From Hirundichthys speculiger (Eukaryota > Chordata > Actinopteri > Beloniformes > Exocoetidae): 64,000 nucleotides of DNA. Below are positions 47,673 to 59,480 of the stretch, one piece after another. A model generated the notes under the pieces. That model was not told the origin of the DNA and did no database searches. It saw nothing but the letters and a program-made list of their open reading frames with translations. The first letter of the stretch is position 1; each line of letters begins with the position of its first letter. The stretch spans positions 948,001 through 1,012,000 of the forward strand of contig JAGFBZ010000817.1 of NCBI GenBank assembly GCA_018398805.1, in the 5' to 3' direction. The position numbers and the translations under genes are program-made.

Positions 47673-50600
47673 TCATGTGTGCACCAGCTGCTTCTCCAGA
47701 GTCTCCAGCTTCTTTGACATGGCTTCAAGTAAGCACGTTAAAGAACTTTAAAACACAGAAATCCAAATCAGCACACAACCTAGGAAGTCCATGAAGTCAT
47801 AGCACCAAAAAATCTTAAACAAGAATTACTCCAAAAACATGACAGAGGCAGTTTCTCTTGAAAACCACCACCAGGAACGAGTTCTTTCAAGTTATGCTTG
47901 ACCAACTTTGCTAATACATAAATTGCATTGAAATACTGTTCTTTAAGTGTTAAACTATTTGATCTCACAGTCGTTCTCAGGCTGATAAACCATTCCACAC
48001 CTTTGCCTTCTCTTTTGCTCTTTTAAGACCCGATTGTGTGAGTGACCCACTGCTAATTAGCCCAATTTTATGTGAGAAGGCCAAAACTGAAATTACTACC
48101 TTAATGTCTCCTGGACAATAGTTACAGTGTTGGGCCATACAAGTGATACCAAAGACCTCATCAGGACACTTACAGCATATTCAGGAAGATTAACAAACAA
48201 TAGGTCCAGCAAGATTTGATACCTTGTCAAGTCAAAAACGAGACTCACTTTGAGGAGAGAGTAACTGATATACAAAATATGTCTTTTTTTCTTCTGAACT
48301 GTTTCATCACTTCTAATGAAGTGATGAAACATCACTTATTCTAATCACCATACAAGCTATAGGATAAAGTTATTGGTGTTAATTTTCCCCATCATGCATG
48401 ATAAGGAAAGAATGACAGAAAAATAAAAGGATATTATTATCAGCCAGGTTCTTCAGCTTCTCTGTGACTTGGTTCTGAAACATTATTACGTTCTCACACT
48501 GGCACATGTTTTCATCTGCTGGTTTATCTGCAGGGAAAAATAAATAGGATGATGAAGAAATCTTTCTTTTCTCCTATGCTTCACCTCTTAATCTTCTTTC
48601 CCGTTCCCTTTCCAGCCTGTAGAGGAGGTGTGTCAGGAGAGTGTGATTTATCTTCTGCTGGTGCTCTGCCATCCGTCTCTGGACAGGTGGTCGCAGGTCA
48701 AAGAAGTCTGGGTTCACCCAGATAATATCTGCATGCTTCAGCTGTCGGAGGAGATTTAAATACAAAGAACCTTCCTGCAGATGTGAGCCTCCTTCAGTTC
48801 TGCTCCGTAGTTTTTACTGCAGCAGCAGGTGGCAGCAATGCAACTGGTATTGTTGGGGAAATGATTTTCCAAGAAACTGCTGGATAGGAAACGGACTTCA
48901 CCTGAAATAATACTAAACAAAGTGTTCATTTGACTACGTTTAGCTTTTTTTGGTTTTGATTTTTTGATTTATTTTTTTTGTAGTACAATCCTAATTCCCC
49001 AAATAAATACAGACTGTAATACTTTGTGTTTTATTAACAAAAGAACACTGAAAATATATATCAAATGAAGAGAGAAGTGCCTTGAGATTACTCATAACAT
49101 CTTAAGAAAAAAAATGCAATTTCGAATTTGATGGCAGCGCCATGTTTCAAAAATGTTGGGCCAGGGTCATGTTTACTGTTATGAAGCCTCCCCTCTGCTA
49201 TGTCTGGGAACTGAGGAGACGAGCTGCTGGGAGCTCTGGGAGAGGAATGTTGCCCCATTCTTGTCTGATGTCAGGATCTAAGCTGCACAGCAGTTCTGGG
49301 TTCTCTTTGTCGTACATTTCCTTTCACGATGCAGCAAATGTTTCCTCTTGGTGAAAGGTCCAGACCGCAGGAAGCACAGTTCAGTACCCAGACTCCTGCC
49401 CTACAAAGCTATGCTTTTGTAATGGATGCAGGATGAAGTTTAGCATTATCTTGATGAAAGATGCGAGGCTTTCCTTGGAATAGTCATCTGGATGGGAGCA
49501 CATGTTGCTCTTATACCTGTAATATAACGCTCAGCATTAATGTTTCCTTTCCAGATGCTCCAGCTGCTCATTCCATCGACACTAATGCACCGCCATACCG
49601 TCGATGATGCAGGCTTTTCAACTGAGCACCGATAACAAGACATATGGTCCCTTTCAAGGATTTCAAATTTCAGTTCATCTGACCACAGGACAGTTTGGCC
49701 CAGAGAAGACAGCAGTCTTCCTGAATCATGTCCACATATGTCTTCTTTGTTGCATGATAGAGCTTAAACCTGCGTTTGTCTCTGAGACACTCTTTACAAA
49801 CCCCGTCATACCTCTGGACCTGTTGATAATAAACCTCATTAGCTGCAGTGACGGTCTACTGCTTTTCAGCACCACTTAAATTTCCAGCCTTTTGTTGGTG
49901 AGTACATGTTGCTGCCATCAATTTCAAAATGAATGCATAATTTTCATGCTGTGGTCAAATGTATTTCTTTCAACTTTTGATGTGTTTTCTATGTTCTGTA
50001 GTGAATAAAGTACTAATTTATTTGTATGAATATCTTGCATGCAGCTTCTCCACTTCCAGTTTTTTGTGGAAATGGAGTTGCAGTTCTCTTTTTCAGTCTT
50101 GTGCAGAGTACCTTTACACATCCTGGATTTGAGCTTCTTTGCAACTTCTCCCATTTTCTCAAAATCCTCAGCATAATACAGGTGAGTCTCATCAGGCTCC
50201 GATGCTATTTCTCTCAGCTCCCGTTCTATTGCTTTGCCGACACCCAAGGCATATATTGTGACCCCTGAAAGTGACAGAAAACAGGCTGCTGGAATGAGAC
50301 CGCTATTAAAAATATTAATTATTAATATTAAAAATTGTTTAAAAACTATGGGATGTCGAGACAAGATACTACCAGAGCTCTTGGCTTTACTGGCCCATTC
50401 AGAAACATCGTCCTGTGACCTTCCATCAGTGAACACGACGCTGACACGTGGGACGTCTTGCCTGGCACCTTCTTTGGCTGAAAAGCTCAACTCAAACATG
50501 TGACGCAGGGCAGAGCCGGTCATGGAGCCCCTCCCCATGTACTGAATCCGGGCCACGGCCTGCTTGATGTCCTGGACCGCAGTGTACTGGCCCAGTCTAA

Positions 50601-53600
50601 ACTCTGTGCGCACCTTGGTGGAGTACTGAATGAGGCCTACATGCGTGCCGGTCCTGGAAACGTCCAACGAGTCCACGATGCTGTTCACTAACTGCTTGAC
50701 CAGCTCAAAGTTGGTAGGGCCCAGACTTTTGGAGCCATCAATCACAAAAACTAAATCCATGACTCCATCGTGACACTCTGGTTCTAGCAGAAACAAGGAC
50801 ATGAAAATATATATCTTAATGGATTTTTGTTTAATTCTCAAGCAGAGGATCCTTATTAAAGGTGGCAGAGATCATACTTTTACAGCTCTTTCCATCGTCA
50901 GCCAACATGAATCCCTCAAAACATTTACAGACGTAAGAGTCAGGTTGTGCTGATACACTGATGCTCACAGCTGTGGTCCACTGACTGACAAAGATCCAGA
51001 CCTGGGAATTTAAAGTGCAGAGAAAAAAATTCTGTTCAAGAAGGAAAGGGCTGCAACTGAAGATACCAATGACTATGTGATGAAATGCATGCTACAAGGT
51101 GGTAAACAAACACTGAAAATCTCCTGAAAATCTCCTTCAGTCTGGGGGAGGAGAAAAGGAGGAATGTTTATTACACCCTGGGCTTAATGCTGACCTCACA
51201 ATTGATCCAGAGCTCATTCAGAATTATGTAACATCTAAATACTTAAACAGAGGCCAAAAGCAAACAACTCCTGAAAATATGTCAATGAGAAATTATAGTC
51301 TGAGCTTTGTTTACTTTGTCTCATTTGTTTTGTTGTATGAAAAGAATCAGAATCCAAAAGCACTACAAATACATTTTTACTTATCTCGCTGTCTTTACTA
51401 CTTTATTCAAATTTACTCTCAAGGATTTTACATATCCCACTGATTTGTTGTGTTTAAGCATCCTGTATCACTTTCTTTGCAAAACATTTACATTAGTGCG
51501 CTTGGACTCACTCTGGCATGTCTTCCCATCAGGCCGCAGTGTGTATCCTTCTCTGCATTTACACACACATGAATCTTCTGTATTCGCAAAGTCCTGCTCA
51601 CAGCCATGTTTCCCATCAGCACAATGGTCCGTCTCTGCAGAGGGGTAATTATTCACTGACCGCAGTTCAGTCTTGAGCCATCATTACAGTAGTAGTAGAA
51701 AACATCTCATATTAAGATGACAACTGATAAACACGCTTACTGAATTTTCAGGGCAATAATGTGTAATCTGTAATCACATCAATAAGGCAAATTAGCATTG
51801 GTCTTAGTGTTGGTATATTTCTGAACTATTCTGCTCCAGTTCATCACGTATGACACTACAGTGTGTAATTCAGGCAGGCAACTCCAGTTAATATATCCCT
51901 ACAGTGTTTATTTGAATTACACACTCTAAGTTTACTGGTCTATTTTAAGGACAAAAACTCTGCCTATCCACTGATTTGTGATGTTCAACTGCCATGTGTT
52001 TCATAACAAAATCCCACCACCACCCTGATACGGTCTGTAAACTCCAAGTCTAAGGATCAGGATGGGGATTGAGATCCTCTCTTAAAGACTTTCCCCGCAC
52101 CAGTCCAGTGACTGAAACAGCCCAGATGGAGTCAAGTTGATTTGTTTAGGTTTGATCTATGTGTTGAATTGGTTAGATTGAGCCTTTCTTCTCTGTTGTA
52201 GATTGAGAGTGCAGTGAATAAATTAAATGAGCTATTTGTTTCCTCCATCCATTAGATTCAAGTGTTGGTGGTTAAGGCTAAAAAGGCAGCTGAGGTTAGG
52301 GTTCGGGTGGATTCATTTAGCAGTGAGATGGTTGATTTAAGGATCATTCCCAATATGTCCATACGGTATTATCTGTGGGGATGATGAGCTCTGAACCAAG
52401 ATAACAAGTATAATTATGATAATAACATATAAGGAAACTGTAATTAAATCATGGAGGCCAGTTCTGTATTTCTGCAAATGATAAAATGTCGTTGCCCCCA
52501 GACATCAAAGTTAAAGAAATGTTGTCTCACTGATAAATGATGAAGAAAATATTTGTTTTGTTTGTTTGATAGTGGCAGTAAGAGAAAATACTTGTACACT
52601 TACTTTTGCATGTTTTTCCATCCGGTCTGAGTGTGTAACCTTTTCTGCATTTACACACACAGCTGTCCTCTGTGCTCATAAACTCCTGTTCACATCCATG
52701 GCTGCCATCAGCACAGTGATCGACCGCTGCCGGGGAGAGACAGCGTGTCAGCGCAAACAACTGAGGACTAATTAGATCAATTAAAAACGGCTTGAGCATT
52801 TTAATTTGTGCATCAGAAATATCTTTATACTGTATCTTTCTTCTTACATTGCATGTCTTAAATGAGCTATTGTTGCTTTTTACTGTATTCTTCATCATGT
52901 TTCAATCTCTCAAACACCAAAACAGAAAAAAATTTACCACAGAAACTAGTCATTAATCAGAATCAGACTCATACTTTTGCAGGTTTTCCCATCTGGCCTC
53001 AGCGTGTAACCGTTTCTGCATTTACACACACAGGAGTCTCCTGTGCTGACAAACTCTTGTTCACATCCATGGCTGCCATCAGCACAGTGATCAGTCTCTG
53101 TGATGAAAAACAGAAATGAGCATACAGTTCTGCTGTTTTTTCTTTGATGCAGCCTGTTTTTCTCCTCATCTTTTGGTCGTGAGTGCATCCATATAGAATA
53201 GTTTAGCTGTTGCCTGTACAGCAGCTACACATTCAAGCTTTTCTAAAGATGAAAAAAAATGAATCCAAAAGCACATACTGCTGCAGGTCTTGCCATCCAG
53301 ATTGAGGGCGTAACCTTTGTTGCACCTGCAGACGAAGGACTCTGGAATGCTGACACAGTTGTGCTCACAGCCGTGGCTCCCCAGGTCACAGTAGTCGATT
53401 CCTGAGGAGACACGTGTCACGTTTTAAGTATGATTAGTATGTTTATGACACAAAGAAGACAAAAAAATCACTCATATTCCTGGATGTGAACAGCACTGTG
53501 AACCCATGACGTATCAGTCCATCATTCTTGCTTTTATTGGCCGACACCATGACAGCCTGCGCACAACTCTCCATTTCAGCAGCTGCTCTGATGATTGTAA

Positions 53601-55805
53601 AAGCACACTTCCTCCAGGAAATCTCCCCCCACTTTACTTTCTGTTAACATCCACCAGAGGAGCAGAAGGGACCCGTTCCAATGGTGGGTGGACAAGACAT
53701 CAGTGGGAAGAGGCTGTCATTTCAACTGGAGCTTCAAAAGAAAAATCACAACTTCTTGTAATCCACCAAGATGACTGAGTCCATTATTCATTAAGCTCGA
53801 ATACAGTAATTACTTGAAATTGTGATAGCAGTATTATGAATATTATTTGCATTTAAGGTGATTACATACAGTGAAATTGAGCAATGTTGCACTGTCCTGA
53901 AGGAGCCAGATTATAAAACAAGAACTGCCTCCTAAAGCATTTATAAGAGGAATGGTGATTCTTTTACAAGATTTGGTGAAGGAAAAAGATTAAAAACAAG
54001 AAGATGCGTGGGCAGTGATCCAGGCTATTTGTAAGAGAAAAAAAAAAGAAAAAAAGAAAAGCAAAGTTACTGTTGCAAGTCTTCAGATCTATGGTGAGTT
54101 CATATCCTGGACGGCAGTGACACTCGTAGCCATCAGGCAAGTTAACACAGGTGTGTTGGCACCCATGATCCACCATGGCACAGGTGTCTTCAGCTGCAGA
54201 TGGACAAGGAGGAGAGTCATCGACAGTTATGCAGTTTTCACCTTAGGGAAGATATTTGTGTATTTCTTCTCTACGGTATAGGCTTTATTGAATCCAGCTT
54301 CTGTTTTTCACTATTGCTTTCTTTGTACATCTTGTGTTGTGAACGCTGCTTGTTTTTCTCTTTGTTTTTGCACATATTTTCAGTGAAGAGCACATTGAGT
54401 TTGCATATAATAGGTGGCACCATATGCATAAAATTACCTTGGCTCTTATGTTCATCTTGAATAAATCAGCAGAGAGGTGCCAAGAAGCTCAAGTGTCTCA
54501 GGGATAATTGTCTGATGAACCACCATCGAGAGCAAACAGCTAAATTATTGGCTACAGCCACTTCAGGGTAACAGCGTGTTCCCTGCACCACTTATTCTGA
54601 CCCACATGAATAAATTCATCACGCTGTGAAAGTGCTATGAAAGGGGAGCTGCTTTTAAAACTATTCAGAGGTGAAAACTGGGCACATGTTAAACTGTGAA
54701 TGTAAGAGGTAAAGAAGCGTCTTTCACCTGTACAGGTCTTCCCATCAGCGTTGAGGGAGAAACCTTTCCTGCACTTGCACCTGTACGAGGCAGGGATGTT
54801 CACACAGATATGCTGGCACTGATGGTCCACCACTTCACACATCTCTGAACCTAATGCACCATGAACATTCAGAAACACTCAAAGTCCAGTTTGCCACCAC
54901 ATATGTTGAAAAATAAACAGTGACACTGTTAATGTAATGTAATGTAAATAAGGGGCATTCATCACCTCCACACAGTTTGGACTGGAACACTGAGACAAGA
55001 GTTTCAATCTGGCTAAAGTTGGCCACCAGGTGAACATGCTCAGAATGTGGCTCGCTTCCTATGGCCTTCAGGGTGTTCATGTCCACTCTGCCCACTCCAA
55101 TAGCAAAGATCTGGATGCCAGCCTGCCTCGCTTCAGCCGCAACCTCCTCCACCGTGTCCTGAGGTCTCCCATCGGTCACAATCATAGCGATTCCGTGGGA
55201 TGTTCAGGCTCTTCGGTCGGGCTCCCTGGTCCTCAGTGAAGGCCGTCTCCATGGTGTACTGGATGGCCAGGCCGGTCATGGTCCCTGAGGCGAGGTGCTT
55301 CATGCTCCCCACAGCCTGCTCCACCTCAGCTCTGCTGGTGTAGGTGCTCAGAGAGAACTCAGGCTGGACCACACTGCCATACTGGAGCAGGCCAACACGT
55401 GTTGTGTCGCTACCGACATCGAGGAACTGGAGCAGGTTGATGATGAATACCTTGACCTTCTCGTAATCTTTGGGGCGAATGCTTCTGGAACTGTCAATGA
55501 CAAAGACGAAATCCAGCGGAATGGCCTTGCATGGACTGTCTGTAATCAAAAGGAAGCCTGTGATCCATTTTGGGGAAAAACTGAGAAAGTAGAAATACAG
55601 CGTATACATCACCAGCTTGTCACTCACCCACTGTCTTGTTCTGGACTGTCTCATTGTACTCTCTGGCTGTAATGGGTTTGCGGCGGCGTCTGTCCAGCTG
55701 TGCTGTATTGAAGCACAACAGGCAGAAGAGGCCGATGGCCAGGGATCTCATTCTGATGAGATGTGACAACTGCAGCAGACACAAAGACACCAGAAACACT
55801 CCCAT
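47673..55805 (-). CDS. matn2: Matrilin, most likely matrilin-2: vWA-7xEGF-vWA-coiled coil
   Basis: Secreted extracellular-matrix adaptor that forms filaments linking collagens and proteoglycans. Coding exons in order: 55805-55628 (signal peptide), 55539-54966 (vWA1), 54844-54728 (EGF1), 54193-54071, 53401-53279, 53097-52975, 52726-52604, 51634-51512, 51001-50878 (EGF2-7), 50783-50373 and 50264-50112 (vWA2), 48770-48585 (linker, uncertain), 48527-48435 and 47728-47673 (coiled coil). vWA1 and vWA2 carry MIDAS motifs DSSRS and DGSKS. EGF2-EGF7 exons are 123 nt, all phase 1-1. The coiled coil starts [13 protein letters not shown], whose cysteines would link subunits, and ends [12 protein letters not shown]. 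Synteny with ERICH5 and LAPTM4B points to MATN2; mammalian MATN2 has ten EGF modules, here seven. vWA1 and EGF7 exons each hold one extra base. The last intron is AT-AC. Confidence 0.88.
47729..48434 (-). other. U12-type AT-AC intron in the MATN2 coiled coil
   Basis: In transcript sense the intron begins atatccttt at 48434 and ends cttac at 47729. A branch-point-like ttctttaac lies about ten bases before the end (47745-47737). These match the minor-spliceosome consensus. It splits the codon phase 1 so that the flanking coiled-coil exons read ...KNLADN|IEAMSKKL.... Matrilin-1 is a classic example of a gene with an AT-AC intron, so conservation is expected. Confidence 0.88.
48301..48330. repeat. 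Perfect 12-bp inverted repeat, 6-nt loop
   Basis: gtttcatcactt and aagtgatgaaac flank ctaatg. It lies inside the U12 intron, about 105-135 bases from its 5' splice site. Confidence 0.85.
48990..49900 (+). repeat. Abundant fish repeat, probable degenerate DNA transposon
   Basis: Several phrases match a repeat seen many times in teleost genomes: atttgatggcagcgccatgt, catgtttactgttatgaagc, a run around cattcttgtctgatgtcagg and tgctccagctgctcattcca. Reading frames are broken on both strands; a minus-strand piece ([20 protein letters not shown]) hints at an old transposase. It occupies the MATN2 intron between the linker and vWA2 exons. Class not determined. Confidence 0.55.
51660..52590. other. 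MATN2 intron between EGF5 and EGF6
   Basis: The longest intron within the EGF cluster (52603-51635). No exon or repeat was identified; an additional EGF exon was searched for by its KTC end and not seen. Confidence 0.5.
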
Positions 55806-55810
55806 GACAT
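55748..55810 (-). promoter_or_regulatory. Upstream ORF overlapping the MATN2 start
   Basis: The first AUG of the exon (55810) opens a 20-codon frame ending in TGA at 55750-55748. That stop overlaps the in-frame internal matrilin AUG at 55751 (ATGA). A second AUG at 55805 with strong context (G at -3, G at +4) is in the matrilin frame and adds 18 hydrophobic residues ([11 protein letters not shown]...). Confidence 0.6.
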
Positions 55811-57640
55811 AGTGCAAGTAGAGAGAAACCCTGCAAAGGAAGAGGAGCAGGCAGAGGATGCAAAAGATAGACAAATGTGGCAGGAACAAAACAACCAACA
55901 ACTGAACATGTTATTTATGTTTTTATTTGGAAATCAGGAAAAAAATATTACTTTGACATGACAATCATAAGTAAATGATTGCTAATGTCCTTTGTAAGCC
56001 AGACAGATACCACAAATCCTCTGAATATGGCATAGTAAAGTTAAAGTGGTATAACTGTCACTTTATCTGCATCCACCTTTGTCTGAAGGTATTGTAATTA
56101 TCCGGTGAGTTGTTCAGATTTGCAGGGTACTGTGACATCACAAACCCAGATCAGAAGAATTATCCGTCTTTCTCAACTTTCTCTCCTTCCAGCTTCACAT
56201 CAGGCTGCATGTAAAAGTGTCATGATTCAAAATCACTGGAAACTGCATCAAGGTTTATATGTCTTATTTAAGTGAAATGTTGTTTTTTTTTTCGGCCCAT
56301 TTTACTTAAAATACATTGTAACCACAATTTCAGTGCTAAATTATTTGAAGTTTGTTTGAAAATGATGGGAGGGTGTTATAAAATAGTACAATTTAAATAG
56401 ACAGAAGTATCTCCACTGAGCCAAGCGACTCAGTGGAGAGTCAACACAATTTCCTTCTGCTTCACATTAATATGTTGTACAAAATGACCACATACTGGTG
56501 CTTATCCACACAATAAATGAACAATTTCCTTCTGTGCCATGAAACTAATATAGCGAGACCAAGTGCTACAGTTAAGTTAATGAGGAAGGATATAAATAGG
56601 GAGAAATTTCCCCTCATGTATATTTGACCTGCCCAGTTTCAGATTTCATGTTAGCACGTGTAGTTGTACCCCACTTCACACTTCCAGGGCTTGGTAAGAT
56701 CCACAATTAAAAACATTTAAATCATATCTTTTTAAATGCGGTTTATACGCGAGAGCCGTATTTTCATTTCTGTCATCGTCAACCAGCCAAGCTTCTGGAT
56801 GTTTTGCTGCACAGGTGGTTGAAAGTGATTTAAAAGAGGCTGACAGGTACAGCAGCTGTTTCCCTGTCCAGGTCCCAGGACGGCCGTTCTTAACCCGCCA
56901 TATTAAGACTGCAAGGCCTGCCGCCGTCTCAAAAATGACCTGTAGTCAAACATGCCCACGCTGAAAAAGAGAATGACAATAAATCTTATTTCTATGACAG
57001 CACAGAAACTGCTTGTACTTTGGGATTTTTGAAATAGACATCTAAACGGCTTTGAGACTAGCTCCGGGTTCAGTCTGAAAAACAACCACACAGGTTGCTG
57101 CTGACCTGGGACCTGGAGAGTTACATATCCGTGTTACATCCTGAACTGAGACCTCTGAGCTCACATCTGCCTGGCATCTCTTTACCAGAGTCCTCACAGT
57201 GTTTCCTGCAGCCAATACTGAATAATAATAATAATATAGTCATTGCTTAAAATGTCCTCACTTTATCCAACCTTGTCCTTTGCTGGCATGAGTCAAAATA
57301 ATTAGAAAATTAATTCCACATTGTAGTCAACCATGTTTGTGTTGTAGCAGTTTCATGAAGCATGCTTACATCCTTACGGAGCTGCTTCTCTCACATTCGC
57401 TGATAAGATAAAGTCAAGATTGTATGCTTGCTATGAAACACAGAAACAGCCTGTACTGAGCAGCTTTTATGGGATTTTGATGTCCTTGGCAGCTTGTCAT
57501 GACGCATGCAAAGAAGTCCCAGCTGTTTTGACTCAGATCAAGTAAATACACAACAGGTGAAAGATGAGACATAGCTATGCAAAAACAAGGACTTAAGCAC
57601 TAAAAGCCATTAAAGTCCATTAAATCAAAGCTTTTACTCA
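55806..57640 (-). other. MATN2 5' leader acceptor and first intron
   Basis: A strong acceptor (tcctcttcctttgcag) ends at 55831, so the exon with the start codon begins at 55830 with untranslated sequence. The region beyond is read as the first intron. No coding exon was recognised in it. Confidence 0.5.
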
Positions 57641-57770
57641 CCTTATGATCAAAACTAACAATTTTTCAGTTTTTGGAAGTAAGTTTTTACAAGAAATCCC
57701 AACACCGAGCGAAGAAAGAAACTCCACGAGGAAGAATCTGGTCACATCACGTTATAAACATGGGTTATAT
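57641..57770 (-). promoter_or_regulatory. Candidate MATN2 untranslated first exon and promoter
   Basis: On the minus strand a splice donor (gatcataag|gtgagta) lies near 57641. A TATA-like gatataaccc lies roughly 120 bases upstream. The pair would form a short noncoding first exon spliced to the acceptor at 55831. Another donor-like ctgaag|gtgagc lies near 57920. No transcript evidence. Confidence 0.35.
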
Positions 57771-58344
57771 CCCAGCCCTCAGCCTTTCTGGACAGCTCAG
57801 CCCCTTACTCCATCCGCTCTGTTTTTCTGTTTAAACCCCCTCTAACTCAAACGTAGGAGACGCCTCTTGTACAACTCTGTCACCTGGTAAAACAATAACA
57901 ACATGATGTGTTTCGCTCACCTTCAGAAATGCTTAGCCATGTTTATTCCAGGCAAGTGAAACTAAATTCCTGGTTTTACATGTTGAACATTTCATGTTAA
58001 GATTTGACTATGAAGATTTTTCTTTCTTGAACAGCCTCGTGGGTCATCACTACGAGTGAAGAGGCGATGTGGATGAACTCTGTCCAGATGTGCAGCAGTT
58101 TATGGAAAAGGCTTGGTAAGTAGAGTCAATGCAGGATGAAAAGTGTCTGCCCTGCCACAAAATGAAGACATTTATACACTGTCTCCTCTCACCTCAGACA
58201 CCAAAAGGTTTCCAGGGGCACATCTGCTTCTTTTTTCTTTAACAGAACTGTATTTATGTTAAGTTGACAGTTAAATGTGTGATGCTCATCACTCTTGATT
58301 CTATACAGAAGCTGCATTTTCAAAACCAAGGACACATGAGTCAA

Positions 58345-59480
58345 TTCAAATTTGATTTTATTAGAAAAACAAATGTCACATCTTTATCTTCCATACAGCA
58401 GTGACCCTCAAATTTGACTTTTGAGCTCTCACGGGGTATTTAAGTTTCCAGAGAGCAGCTTAACTGCATCTGGTGAACAGACTCGTATAATGTTTACTTA
58501 GACCAGAAAGCATTTGGCTTTAACTGGAATAACACAACCAGGGACCACATTTATTGAGCTTTAGGTTCCCTCGAGCAGCTCATTCACAGTAACTTCAAAG
58601 AGCAAACTGATTCCAGATCAGCGATTCTTCTATGCTGTCGAAACAAATAAAACAGCAGCTCAATACATTTCTTGTCAATCAGTAGTAAAGAAACACATAA
58701 TTACATTTAAAAGTTTGCAGTAGTCAGGCAGCACAATTCAACACTCCTGATTCTTATAATACAACACAACTCTGTTTGCAGTTGAATAAAAGAGTAAAAA
58801 GATGGTGATATGTTTGATATACACTAGGTTGCTCTTCGATCATGTCAGAACACAGGCAGGTGCATCTCTTTGGGAAACTTCCAGTCAAGGTGACACTTCA
58901 TACATGAGCCTGTAAAGTGCACCCCATTAGAGAGAAAGCTATTAATGAAGGCGATCTGAGCCTGATCGTGAGCAGAGACGAGACGAAAAAGAAACACACT
59001 ACGACTCCTCACTCATCCTAACACACCTGTTGCATTTGTGCTTTAGATAAATACGTCTACACGGTCTAAGACTCACAAAATGTGATTACAGACACGCAGA
59101 GAGCCGAAATGAGTTAATAAAAATATATATCATCTATCAAACTTTCTAGTGCTTTTATATGCTGTTTCACCAAAGATTAAAATGCATAAAGATGCACATC
59201 ATTTCTGGAGTTCTACAAAGAGAAATACATTACAGAAAAAATATGACTTCATCGGCGATTACAGGAATGGACGAGAGCTCATGTTGGTGGTGTGTGCATG
59301 TGTATGTGTACGTGTATGTGTGATGCTCGCTTTTATACATGTGCATGCATGGACGTAGCGTCATGTGTAGCTACAATATGTCCATGAAAAGAAGGTTTAC
59401 TGGAGAGGCAGTGTGGTGCATATCTTTTGCTGGGGTCCTAATGACGGCAGCGTCCGCATCGCAGGATCCTGGGAATGTGT
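58345..59480 (-). other. LAPTM4B 3' UTR with poly(A) signal
   Basis: Noncoding sequence after the LAPTM4B stop. On the minus strand an AATAAA signal sits at 58362-58357 (tttatt on +), about 1.1 kb past the stop and about 2.5 kb upstream of the MATN2 start. A (GT)-rich patch lies at 59289-59325. Confidence 0.6.

Noticed and set aside
50265..50372. Continuous reading through vWA2 without an intron
   Set aside because: The open frame passes through, but it inserts a hydrophobic, non-homologous stretch. Consensus gtagta...tttcag sites at 50372 and 50265 restore the conserved [12 protein letters not shown].
22071..55192. Programmed frameshifting or real pseudogenes in POP1, ERICH5 and MATN2
   Set aside because: There are no slippery sites with downstream structure, the shifts are scattered, all are insertions, and all other exons and splice sites are intact.
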